Assembly (NCBI GenBank): GCA_948468495.1
Contig: CAOKJI010000182.1
Location: forward strand, 1 to 5,212
Reading direction: 5' to 3'
DNA from: an uncultured Dorea sp.
GTDB taxonomy: Bacteria > Bacillota_A > Clostridia > Lachnospirales > Lachnospiraceae
DNA: 5,212 bases
This document shows positions 1 to 5,212 of the stretch, one piece after another. Position 1 is the first letter of the stretch; each line of letters opens with the position of its first letter. The position numbers and the translations under genes were made by a program. Below the pieces are notes generated by a model, which ran no database searches, was not told the origin of the DNA, and saw only the letters and a list, made by a program, of their open reading frames with translations.

Positions 1-1
1 T

Positions 2-841
2 AAAAATGAAGATTATTATATCGGTGATTTTAAAGTTCTCTCCGAAAGCCTGAAAAGTATCCGCACCCATCTGACAGACGTTATGCGCGATATCACTCAA
101 ATCGCAAGTCAGGTAAATGGCGGCGCTAATCAGGTATCTGCCGGAGCCCAGGCTCTGTCCCAGGGAACCATGCAGCAGAAGGAATCCATCAACGGACTGG
201 TCTCTAATATAACGGACATTACCTCCCAGATTCAGAACAGTACCGTCCGTTGCAGCAACGCCAGCGATTTGGTAGACAGAGCTGCAGGTTATGCATCCGA
301 AGCCGACGAGAAGATGGCACAGCTTGTCACCGCTACCAAGAATATTGACCGTTCCTCAGCACAAATCGGTACGATTATCAAAACCATTGAGGACATCGCG
401 TTTCAGACTAATATTCTTGCACTGAACGCCGCAGTTGAAGCCGCACGTGCCGGCACAGCCGGAAAAGGCTTCTCAGTGGTGGCTGACGAAGTCAGAAGTC
501 TCGCCGGTAAGTCCGCTGAAGCTGTAAAGAATACAAGCACACTAATCGGCCGCTCAATTCAGGATGTAAAGACTGGCACTGACTCTACAAACTTAGCACT
601 TTCTGCAATGCAGGTAATTAACGACTGTATCCAGTCTATCAAAACACTAATGGATGAAATAGCCGCCGCCAGCGTTCAACAATCAGAAATGATCACTTCT
701 GTGGAAAACAGAATCCGGGAAGTCTCCCGGGTAATACAGGCTAATTCTTCCTCTGCCGAAGAAAGCGCGGTAATTTCAAATGAATTATCAGAGCAGGCAA
801 AAACGCTAAACAAATTAATCGGCCAATTCCGGATTCAATAA
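2..841 (+). CDS. Methyl-accepting chemotaxis protein, C-terminal signalling part (5' end cut by window)
   Basis: This is the cytoplasmic part of a chemoreceptor that passes ligand signals to the CheA/CheW kinase complex. The frame is open to the left edge, so the ATG at 83 is internal; 279 residues are visible and the sensor, membrane segments and most of the HAMP domain are missing. Residues 8-30 look like the end of a HAMP domain (IGDF...LSESLKSI). The rest is long coiled coil. The kinase-contacting hairpin tip lies at about residues 130-170, with the family signature IAFQTN, LALNAAVEAARAG and GKGFSVVADEVR. Q-Q and E-E pairs (TMQQ near 57, ASVQQ near 225, SSAEES near 252) resemble adaptation methylation sites; this is inferred. 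The end LIGQFRIQ is typical of Firmicutes receptors, and no NWETF-type CheR/CheB tether is present. A terminator follows directly. The family is certain; the ligand cannot be told. Confidence 0.96.
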   Translation, partial: KNEDYYIGDFKVLSESLKSIRTHLTDVMRDITQIASQVNGGANQVSAGAQALSQGTMQQKESINGLVSNITDITSQIQNSTVRCSNASDLVDRAAGYASEADEKMAQLVTATKNIDRSSAQIGTIIKTIEDIAFQTNILALNAAVEAARAGTAGKGFSVVADEVRSLAGKSAEAVKNTSTLIGRSIQDVKTGTDSTNLALSAMQVINDCIQSIKTLMDEIAAASVQQSEMITSVENRIREVSRVIQANSSSAEESAVISNELSEQAKTLNKLIGQFRIQ

Positions 842-846
842 TTTTT

Positions 847-889
847 AAAGAAAGCAGGGCTTTTCATGTTAAGTGCCCTGCCTTCTTTT
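847..889. terminator. Bidirectional intrinsic terminator between convergent genes
   Basis: GCAGGGC at 854-860 pairs perfectly with GCCCTGC at 875-881. After one A-C mismatch the stem continues for six more pairs (847-852 with 883-888), giving a loop of 14 bases. On the + strand the stem ends in a T-rich tract (TTCTTTT), directly after the receptor stop. On the - strand it ends in TTTCTTT and lies about 40 bases past the glycosylase stop. One structure can therefore end both convergent transcripts. Confidence 0.85.
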
Positions 890-929
890 CGCCTTTTAGA
901 AAGCCACGTTTTAGCTCTTTTTTCACAAA

Positions 930-1445
930 TCATATCAGGCCATGGTTCTTAATTTCATCACATTTCCTTACAATTTCTAAGAAATCCTCCTTTACAATCT
1001 CGTATTTGGAAACATCCCGCAAAACTGCCGACGGATGATACGTCGCAGTCAATGCACAATTTTTCCGATTTGTCCAGGTTCCATGCTGCCTGGTAATCTT
1101 AAAATCTGAGGAAATAATGCGTTGCGCAGCAACACGTCCAAGACAGACAATAATTTTAGGCTTCAAAAGAAACGTCTCATATTTCAAATAAGGGAAGCAA
1201 GCTTCTTTTTCTTCCTCCCTTGGATCACGGTTACCAGGAGGATGGCATTTTAAAATGTTAGTGATATAAATTTCCTCCCTGCTTAATCCGCAATCCCGCA
1301 AAAGCTTGTCTAATATCTCTCCGGAGCGCCCGACAAACGGAAGCCCCTGCTGGTCCTCCTGTGCTCCCGGCGCTTCGGCTATCACCATAATATCAGACTG
1401 ATGACTCCCCCGCCCCATCACAGGCCGATGTCTGGTTCCGCTCAA
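930..1445 (-). CDS. Family 4 (UDGa-type) uracil-DNA glycosylase; true N-terminus lies further upstream
   Basis: The enzyme removes uracil from DNA, the first step of base excision repair of deaminated cytosine. From the TTG at 1445 the frame gives 171 residues. Visible family motifs are AEAPGAQED (residues 23-31, catalytic loop; the first residue is more often Gly), GLPFVGRSG (34-42), ITNILKCHPPGNRDP (61-75) and the HPSAVL loop (137-142). C67 and C83 match the third and fourth [4Fe-4S] ligands. The first two ligands are absent from this 171-residue form but are encoded in the same frame just upstream (CTHCSLSG, codons at 1460 and 1451). The TTG is therefore almost certainly not the real start: the frame stays open to 1490 and then meets TAA at 1493-1491, with no ATG, GTG or TTG ahead of the cysteines. 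See the 1446-1504 entry. The gene is convergent to the receptor and shares its terminator. The family is secure; whether a functional full-length protein is made is open. Confidence 0.9.
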   Translation of the reverse strand: MSGTRHRPVMGRGSHQSDIMVIAEAPGAQEDQQGLPFVGRSGEILDKLLRDCGLSREEIYITNILKCHPPGNRDPREEEKEACFPYLKYETFLLKPKIIVCLGRVAAQRIISSDFKITRQHGTWTNRKNCALTATYHPSAVLRDVSKYEIVKEDFLEIVRKCDEIKNHGLI

Positions 1446-1504
1446 TGAACAATGGGTACAAGCGTTAATGTGCTCTTCAATATTTTTCTTTTATATTCTG
1501 ACAT
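1446..1504 (-). other. N-terminal coding region of the glycosylase with an apparent reading-frame break
   Basis: Read in the glycosylase frame, bases 1490-1446 give KKNIEEHINACTHCS, which runs straight into LSGTRHRPVMGRG. C-x2-C-x-L-x-x-T-R followed by V-x-G-x-G is the normal start of family 4 glycosylases. A TAA at 1493-1491 blocks the frame. In the frame one base off, an ATG at 1504-1502 reads MSEYKRK up to an AAAAA tract (1487-1483). Adding one A there would join it to NIEEHINAC and give a protein of about 191 residues with about 15 residues before the first cysteine, a usual length. Alternatives are an ATT start at 1481-1479, ribosome or polymerase slippage on the A-tract, or loss of a sense codon at the TAA, behind which an in-frame ATG reads MNYMYNNVRI. 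None of these starts has a strong Shine-Dalgarno sequence. The break is seen directly; its cause is inference. Confidence 0.75.
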
Positions 1505-1505
1505 T

Positions 1506-1511
1506 ATTATA
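1506..1511 (-). promoter_or_regulatory. Possible -10 hexamer for the glycosylase
   Basis: A perfect TATAAT lies on the - strand, one base before the ATG at 1504. I see no good -35 (TTACTT at a 17-base spacing is poor) and no exact extended -10, and the region is AT-rich, so it may be chance. If it is real, transcription would start near 1500, inside or just after that ATG, which would favour a start further downstream such as ATT at 1481. Confidence 0.35.
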
Positions 1512-1571
1512 CATATAATTCATAGAAAAAGTAATCCTTTTCCATTTTTTCACACATGGAATCCCTGATAT

Positions 1572-1627
1572 CGCTAAAATTACAAAACAATTATTCTTAA
1601 CAAGCTGTACCATCTACACTTTTAGCG
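1572..1627. repeat. 8-bp inverted repeat spanning the stop codon of the surface-protein gene
   Basis: CGCTAAAA at 1572-1579 is the exact reverse complement of TTTTAGCG at 1620-1627, with 40 bases between. On the - strand the first arm carries the last Arg codon and the TAA stop of the surface protein. No T-run follows the second arm, so it is not a standard intrinsic terminator, and no better one was found between this gene and the glycosylase. It may be a 3'-end structure or chance. Confidence 0.35.
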
Positions 1628-4600
1628 TTTTCTTAATACACTTAAAGAATATCCAACCCCACAAATGGCAAGTGCTGCTAATACAATCCATATCCACACT
1701 GTTCTGTCATCTCCAGTTTTCGGTGTCTCCGACGGTTCATCTGGCTTTGCTTCATCTTTCATTACAACCTTTTGGATTTCCGGGGTATCTCTGACTTCAA
1801 ATGTAACGTCCTCTGCCACCAGATATCCATCCGGCGCAATCTCCTCATGAAGCGTATACTCTCCGATTGGCAGCATTTCCATATAATAAGGCTTATCTTC
1901 GGAAATCCAGCTTGCCACCTGCGTCCCGTCTTTATCAAAAATTGTCAGTTTCGCCCCTGGCAGCTCCTCTCCTGCAATATCCGTTTTGGAAATCTCCACC
2001 TTCGACACATCATCCCTCATCTCTACCTTTTGAGTTTTATCCGTATTCTCCACAGTAAATTCAATGCGTTCAGCAGTCACATAGCCCTCGGCAGGCTGCA
2101 GTTCAGTCATCGTATATTTCTTACCAACCACCAGCTCTTTTATCATATGCGGCTCTTTGCCGGATACCCACTCGTCCACCAGATTTCCGCTTTCATCTCT
2201 TACCTCCAGTCTCGCTCCTTCAATCTCCTCCCCTCCTGTAAGAGTCACTTTACTAAACTCAAATACCGTAGGCACATTTTCAAAATTCAATTCCATGAAG
2301 GAGTCATCATTTTCCGAGTCTTCATAAGTAAAATCAAAAGCCTGCACCTCGCCTTCGCTCGTGAAACCAGATGCCGGAGCAGTCTCTTTCACATAATAAG
2401 GAAAACCAACCGGAAGATTAACCGAGAATATGACCTGGCCGTCCGCATTCGTCGCTTTTTCTTCGATTATCGTATCAGCCTCTAATATCACCTTCCCATC
2501 TGAATTAATAATGTCCTCCTTTGCACACAAGGCAAATATCGTACCTTCCACTCCCCGGTCAGAATCTTTCTCTGTCTTCAACACATGAACCTGCGTTTTT
2601 TTACGGTAATTCTGCCAGTCTGTAGAATATGTAATAATCTTTGTATCCTGATCACGATAACTTAAATCAACCTCCCGAATCTCTTCATCCAGCACATACC
2701 CTTCCGCGGTCTCCTTTTCTTTCACATAATATTTCCCCAGCGGAAGATTCTCCAGCTTCGCATAACCGGTAAGATTCGTTGTAATCGTACCGACCAGTTC
2801 ATCTTTCTTGTAATAATCAGCGCTTTCTTTGTCCGCCGCCTGAATATCTTCCAAAGCATATACCTCAAAAGTCACGTTCTGTAAAGAACCTGTGATGTAT
2901 TCAAACATATGTGTAAATAAGCCGCCGACGCTCTCCAAAAAAGATACTTTTTCCAAAAATTCTCCTTTCTTATTAATCAGAATCATTCCTTTCGGCACGT
3001 CATCTTTCATCTCTACCTTTTGAACCTCAGCAGTATCCTCCACAGTAAAAGTAATCTCTTCCGCCTGCAGATACCCGTAAGGCGCTAATTCTTCTCGAAG
3101 AGTATAAGTCTCTCCCACAGTCAGACGCTCTATCATATGCTCTCTGCCTTTGACAGACTTCCATGTATCTACCACATTCCCTTTTCGGTCAAAAACTGTC
3201 AGCGTTGCGCCTTCCAATTCCACGCCTGTAGTAAGGTCTGTCTTTTTTACGGAAATTTTCGTTGGCTTATTCTCAAATTCAGAAGTAAATTCCGCTGCTT
3301 TCACATCCTGTCCCTGGTACGAAGCAGCCGCTTCCATAGCATCATCACAAGATACATAGCCTTCCGGCGCCTTTTGTTCCCGAATATAATATTCCCCAAA
3401 AGGCACATCTGTCTCAAAAACAGCTCTCCCATCCTCTTGCGTCACTGCTTCCTCCAGCAGCGTATCTGCTTTTACAGTCACCTCTTCTTTTGCAATAATA
3501 TCTGTTTTTGTATACAATCCAAAAACCGCGCCTTCTAGAACAGCACCGTTATCTGCATCCTTCTTTACCGCCGCAATTTCCACTTTCTGACGTTCATTTT
3601 CAAAGATGGCTGTCTGCTCGATTACCGGCGTATCCTGGTCTGCATAGTCAAATGTAATGATTTGCGGCGCCTCGTTTCTCACATAGCCTTCCGGCGCCTT
3701 CGTCTCTACCACCCGGTATGTTCCAAGCGGCAGATTTCCTAAGAATGCTTTTCCGTCTTCGTCTGTAACCAGCGTTTCCACCAATGTCCCGGAAGCGTAT
3801 TCCAAAATCCTCTTTCCGTCTCCGTCTTTCTGGAAATCCGCAGTGTAAATATCCTCTTCTGCATATACTCCGAACTCTGCACCCGCCAGACATTCCGTTT
3901 CATAGATAAACTCCTTCTTGTACCCACTTAAAACTTCACCTTTCTTTATAATGTTCAATTCTCCCTTTACCGGATGGTTCTCATAAACTACGTCAATCAC
4001 CACATCTGCGGATACTTCGTCTATCTGATACATGGTATTGGAATCCACAGACACCTCATAATAATTTTCATTCAGTGTATATCCAAAAGGAGCGCTTGCC
4101 TCTTCAATACGGTAATGTCCGATTTTCAGGTTCTGAGGCAAAATTAAATAACCCTGACCGTCTGTAAAATACGACTTATGGGTGATTACTGTCGGATAAG
4201 TCGTTACCTGTTCCACATACTTCTCTTCATCCAAATCATACACTTTAAATTCCGTATTCTCCGCCAGCACAGGTTTCCTGGTTTCATCATCCTGTTTGAC
4301 AATCTTTAGCTTTGCCTCAAATTCGTCATCTAAAAGCACCCGCCATACCTGTGGCGTATCCGGCTTATGCTCCGTAATACGCACGACAAAATCCTTTACC
4401 GGCGTATAATTGTGAGGCGTCGTAGTCTCCCTTACAAGGTATGTCCCAAAGGGAAGCGGAATGCTGCATGCATATCCTCTTTCATCTGTAAAAATTTCTG
4501 TTGCACCATTCTCCCCGATAACCACAGGTTTTGCAGAATCAAAATCATATGCCCCGCTTTGTTTTTTATTTAGGGAAGATACCAGATAGGCTGTAAACCC

Positions 4601-5212
4601 TGCCCCTGCCAGAAGATCTGCATCCGTTTTCCCATTATCCGCCGCCTTGATAATCTGAAAAGGCTGCTTTTTCACCTGCTCCGGGGAAATGCACTCGCGT
4701 TCCACCGTAGCTGTCAAATCGCCCTCATAATTACATACCAGGTCATATTCCGCTTCATCCGTCAGATACCCTGCCGGCGGCGTCATCTCTTTTACATAAT
4801 ATTCCCCCAGATACAATCCGGTTATTTCCGCCTTTCCGTCTTTATCCGTTGTCAGCGTCCCTACCGCCTCCCCGGCATGATAGAGTACTCCCGTCTTCTT
4901 ATCTGGATGAATAATATCCTTTCTTGCATACAACTTATACACCGCATGACTTAATACGGCGTCCCCTTGCGGACGATTAACTCCTGTTTCTTTATCCTTT
5001 TTAAAAATACGGATTGTGGCTCTCACCCGTTCATTTGTAAAAATATGTGAAAATGATATTCTCGCTTCTCTGTCATTCGTGTAGTCAAATCGAAAAGCAT
5101 ATACCTCCTTCTGATTTCGCAGGTAATTTTCCGGCGCCCGTACCTCCTTTACCTCATATCCGAAACCAATCGGAATATCCGCTGAAAATGTAGCATTTCC
5201 ATTTCCGTCTGT
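1622..5212 (-). CDS. Giant SpaA/Cna_B-type isopeptide-domain surface protein, cell-wall anchored (N-terminus outside the window)
   Basis: This is probably a sortase-anchored adhesin or pilin-like stalk. The frame is open to the right edge (TDGNGNATF...), so the GTG at 5026 is internal; 1196 residues are visible. They form one partial and ten complete prealbumin-like domains, numbered from the window edge: D0 1-62, D1 63-180, D2 181-298, D3 299-415, D4 416-541, D5 542-650, D6 651-740, D7 741-870, D8 871-981, D9 982-1070, D10 1071-1154. Each has the E-x-x-A-P-x-G-Y-type box, with the catalytic Glu exactly seven residues before an aromatic in all eleven. Each complete domain has a strand A lysine (such as KTD or KKGE), and most end in Asn or Asp, as expected for Lys-Asn/Asp isopeptide bonds made with Glu. 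The C-terminus is TPKTG, a hydrophobic segment (WIWIVLAALAICGVG) and RKR. No sortase gene is visible nearby. Ligand and host target are unknown. Family confidence is high; a pilus rather than a monomeric adhesin role is undecided. Confidence 0.95.
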   Translation of the reverse strand, partial: TDGNGNATFSADIPIGFGYEVKEVRAPENYLRNQKEVYAFRFDYTNDREARISFSHIFTNERVRATIRIFKKDKETGVNRPQGDAVLSHAVYKLYARKDIIHPDKKTGVLYHAGEAVGTLTTDKDGKAEITGLYLGEYYVKEMTPPAGYLTDEAEYDLVCNYEGDLTATVERECISPEQVKKQPFQIIKAADNGKTDADLLAGAGFTAYLVSSLNKKQSGAYDFDSAKPVVIGENGATEIFTDERGYACSIPLPFGTYLVRETTTPHNYTPVKDFVVRITEHKPDTPQVWRVLLDDEFEAKLKIVKQDDETRKPVLAENTEFKVYDLDEEKYVEQVTTYPTVITHKSYFTDGQGYLILPQNLKIGHYRIEEASAPFGYTLNENYYEVSVDSNTMYQIDEVSADVVIDVVYENHPVKGELNIIKKGEVLSGYKKEFIYETECLAGAEFGVYAEEDIYTADFQKDGDGKRILEYASGTLVETLVTDEDGKAFLGNLPLGTYRVVETKAPEGYVRNEAPQIITFDYADQDTPVIEQTAIFENERQKVEIAAVKKDADNGAVLEGAVFGLYTKTDIIAKEEVTVKADTLLEEAVTQEDGRAVFETDVPFGEYYIREQKAPEGYVSCDDAMEAAASYQGQDVKAAEFTSEFENKPTKISVKKTDLTTGVELEGATLTVFDRKGNVVDTWKSVKGREHMIERLTVGETYTLREELAPYGYLQAEEITFTVEDTAEVQKVEMKDDVPKGMILINKKGEFLEKVSFLESVGGLFTHMFEYITGSLQNVTFEVYALEDIQAADKESADYYKKDELVGTITTNLTGYAKLENLPLGKYYVKEKETAEGYVLDEEIREVDLSYRDQDTKIITYSTDWQNYRKKTQVHVLKTEKDSDRGVEGTIFALCAKEDIINSDGKVILEADTIIEEKATNADGQVIFSVNLPVGFPYYVKETAPASGFTSEGEVQAFDFTYEDSENDDSFMELNFENVPTVFEFSKVTLTGGEEIEGARLEVRDESGNLVDEWVSGKEPHMIKELVVGKKYTMTELQPAEGYVTAERIEFTVENTDKTQKVEMRDDVSKVEISKTDIAGEELPGAKLTIFDKDGTQVASWISEDKPYYMEMLPIGEYTLHEEIAPDGYLVAEDVTFEVRDTPEIQKVVMKDEAKPDEPSETPKTGDDRTVWIWIVLAALAICGVGYSLSVLRKR
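1625..1726 (-). other. Cell-wall sorting signal TPKTG + membrane segment + RKR
   Basis: The last 34 residues of the surface protein read TPKTG (1712-1726), a short acidic stretch DD, about 20 hydrophobic residues and a basic tail RKR just before the stop. This is the standard sortase substrate layout: sortase cuts between Thr and Gly and joins Thr to the cell wall or to another subunit. The first position is Thr rather than the canonical Leu, closer to the [S/P]PxTG motifs of clostridial class B-type sortases. Confidence 0.9.
1751..2002 (-). repeat. Membrane-proximal short Cna_B-type domain (D10)
   Basis: Residues 1071-1154 form the last, short domain. It opens with KVEISKTDIAG, carries GAKLTIFDKDG, PIGEYTLHEE and the box EEIAPDGY, and ends with QKVVMKDEA. 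It resembles D6 and D9 more than the long domains, so the protein has three copies of the short type, two of them adjacent at the wall end. Predicted triad: Lys1076, Glu1123, Asp1153. Confidence 0.8.
2003..2992 (-). repeat. Three-domain module, copy 2 (domains D7-D8-D9)
   Basis: Residues 741-1070 repeat the D4-D6 plan. D7 (KGMILINKKGE, VYALEDI, LPLGKYYVKE, YRDQDTK) matches D4. D8 (CAKEDII, EADTIIEE, NADGQ) matches D5. D9 (KVTLTGGEEIEGA, KEPHMIKELVVG, VEMRDDVS) matches D6. Acceptors are again Asn, Asn, Asp. The copy is diverged at protein level, so it is not a recent duplication overall, though patches of DNA are still identical. D7 has an extra hydrophobic segment not in D4. Confidence 0.8.
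3008..3023 (-). repeat. 16-base exact direct repeat shared by D6 and D9 (this copy in D6)
   Basis: The same 16 bases occur at 2018-2033, in D9. They encode the conserved domain end (QKVEM followed by Lys or Arg). The copies are 990 bases apart, the size of one three-domain module, with further similar sequence (CTCCACAGTAAA) beside both. This is a DNA-level trace of the module repeat. Confidence 0.85.
3354..3373 (-). repeat. 20-base exact direct repeat, copy 1 (in D5)
   Basis: These 20 bases are identical to 3681-3700 and encode KAPEGYV around the conserved box. The copies are 327 bases apart, the length of one domain (109 codons), so unequal exchange between them would remove or add a domain in frame. 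Confidence 0.9.
3681..3700 (-). repeat. 20-base exact direct repeat, copy 2 (in D4)
   Basis: Identical to 3354-3373; it encodes the KAPEGYV box of domain D4. The flanking bases differ on both sides, so the match is exactly 20 bases. Confidence 0.9.

Larger units (their letters stand above)
2993..3967 (-). repeat. Three-domain module, copy 1 (domains D4-D5-D6)
   Basis: Residues 416-740 hold two long domains and one short one. D4 opens with KGELNIIKKGE and carries VYAEEDI and ETKAPEGYV. D5 opens near VEIAAVKKD and carries TKTDII, ADTLLEE and PFGEYYIRE. D6, about 90 residues, opens with ISVKKTD and ends with VEMKDDVP. The order, domain lengths and many positions match D7-D8-D9, which follows immediately. 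The predicted isopeptide acceptors are Asn, Asn, Asp. Confidence 0.8.

Noticed and set aside
83..85. ATG as the start of the chemoreceptor
   Set aside because: The same frame is open to base 2 and encodes the end of a HAMP-like region, so this Met is internal.
1505..1555. Small - strand open frame (MCEKMEKDYFFYELYV) upstream of the glycosylase
   Set aside because: It has only 16 codons, no recognisable family and lies in AT-rich DNA; nothing supports translation.
1540..1561. TTCCAT/ATGGAA 6-bp hairpin as a terminator for the surface-protein gene
   Set aside because: The stem is weak and AT-rich, with a 10-base loop, and the nearest T-run starts nine bases later on the - strand, so it does not fit an intrinsic terminator.
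1772..2485. Long + strand open frame (237 codons) opposite the surface-protein gene
   Set aside because: It is antisense to a clear repeat-domain gene. The product has no recognisable domain and a shadow-like composition, rich in His, Phe, Arg and Ser. Other + strand frames at 1665-1850, 1867-2058, 3137-3538, 3150-3359 and 4367-4573, and - strand frames at 3648-3927, are rejected for the same reason.
5024..5026. GTG as the start of the surface protein
   Set aside because: The frame stays open through 62 more codons to the window edge, and these encode the second half of another SpaA-type domain (VKEVRAPENY, ending in IFTNER), so the GTG is internal.

Overview
The window looks like chromosomal DNA of an anaerobic, low-to-moderate GC Firmicute, most likely a gut Lachnospiraceae/Clostridia member. 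This rests on three things: the style of the chemotaxis receptor, the small [4Fe-4S]-type uracil-DNA glycosylase, and above all a very long multi-domain SpaA/Cna_B surface protein with a TPKTG sorting signal, an architecture I associate with that group. The assignment is from family knowledge; no search was run.

Layout: (1) Bases 2-841 (+) hold the C-terminal signalling half of a methyl-accepting chemotaxis protein, cut by the left edge. (2) Bases 847-889 form a hairpin with T-runs on both sides, placed between convergent genes and usable as a terminator in both directions. (3) Bases 930 to about 1490 (-) encode a family 4 uracil-DNA glycosylase. Its conserved N-terminus, including the first two cluster cysteines, lies upstream of the only conventional start in the long frame, and no ordinary start codon reaches it. 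A one-base indel in an A-tract, a nonsense change, a non-AUG start or frameshifting would explain this. (4) A gap of about 120-175 bases holds a consensus -10 hexamer and an inverted repeat that covers the stop of the next gene. (5) Bases 1622-5212 (-) encode the last 1196 residues of a giant cell-wall-anchored SpaA/Cna_B protein that continues past the right edge: ten complete and one partial isopeptide-type domains, then a sorting signal.

The three genes show no common pathway: environmental sensing, DNA repair and cell-surface adhesion. The glycosylase and the surface protein point the same way, but the receptor is convergent to them. The most interesting points are the broken or unconventionally started glycosylase N-terminus and the higher-order repeat of the surface protein, in which a three-domain module (two long domains plus one short) occurs twice in tandem with an alternating Asn/Asn/Asp acceptor pattern. 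I found no sign of a new multi-gene system, mobile element, CRISPR array or RNA gene.
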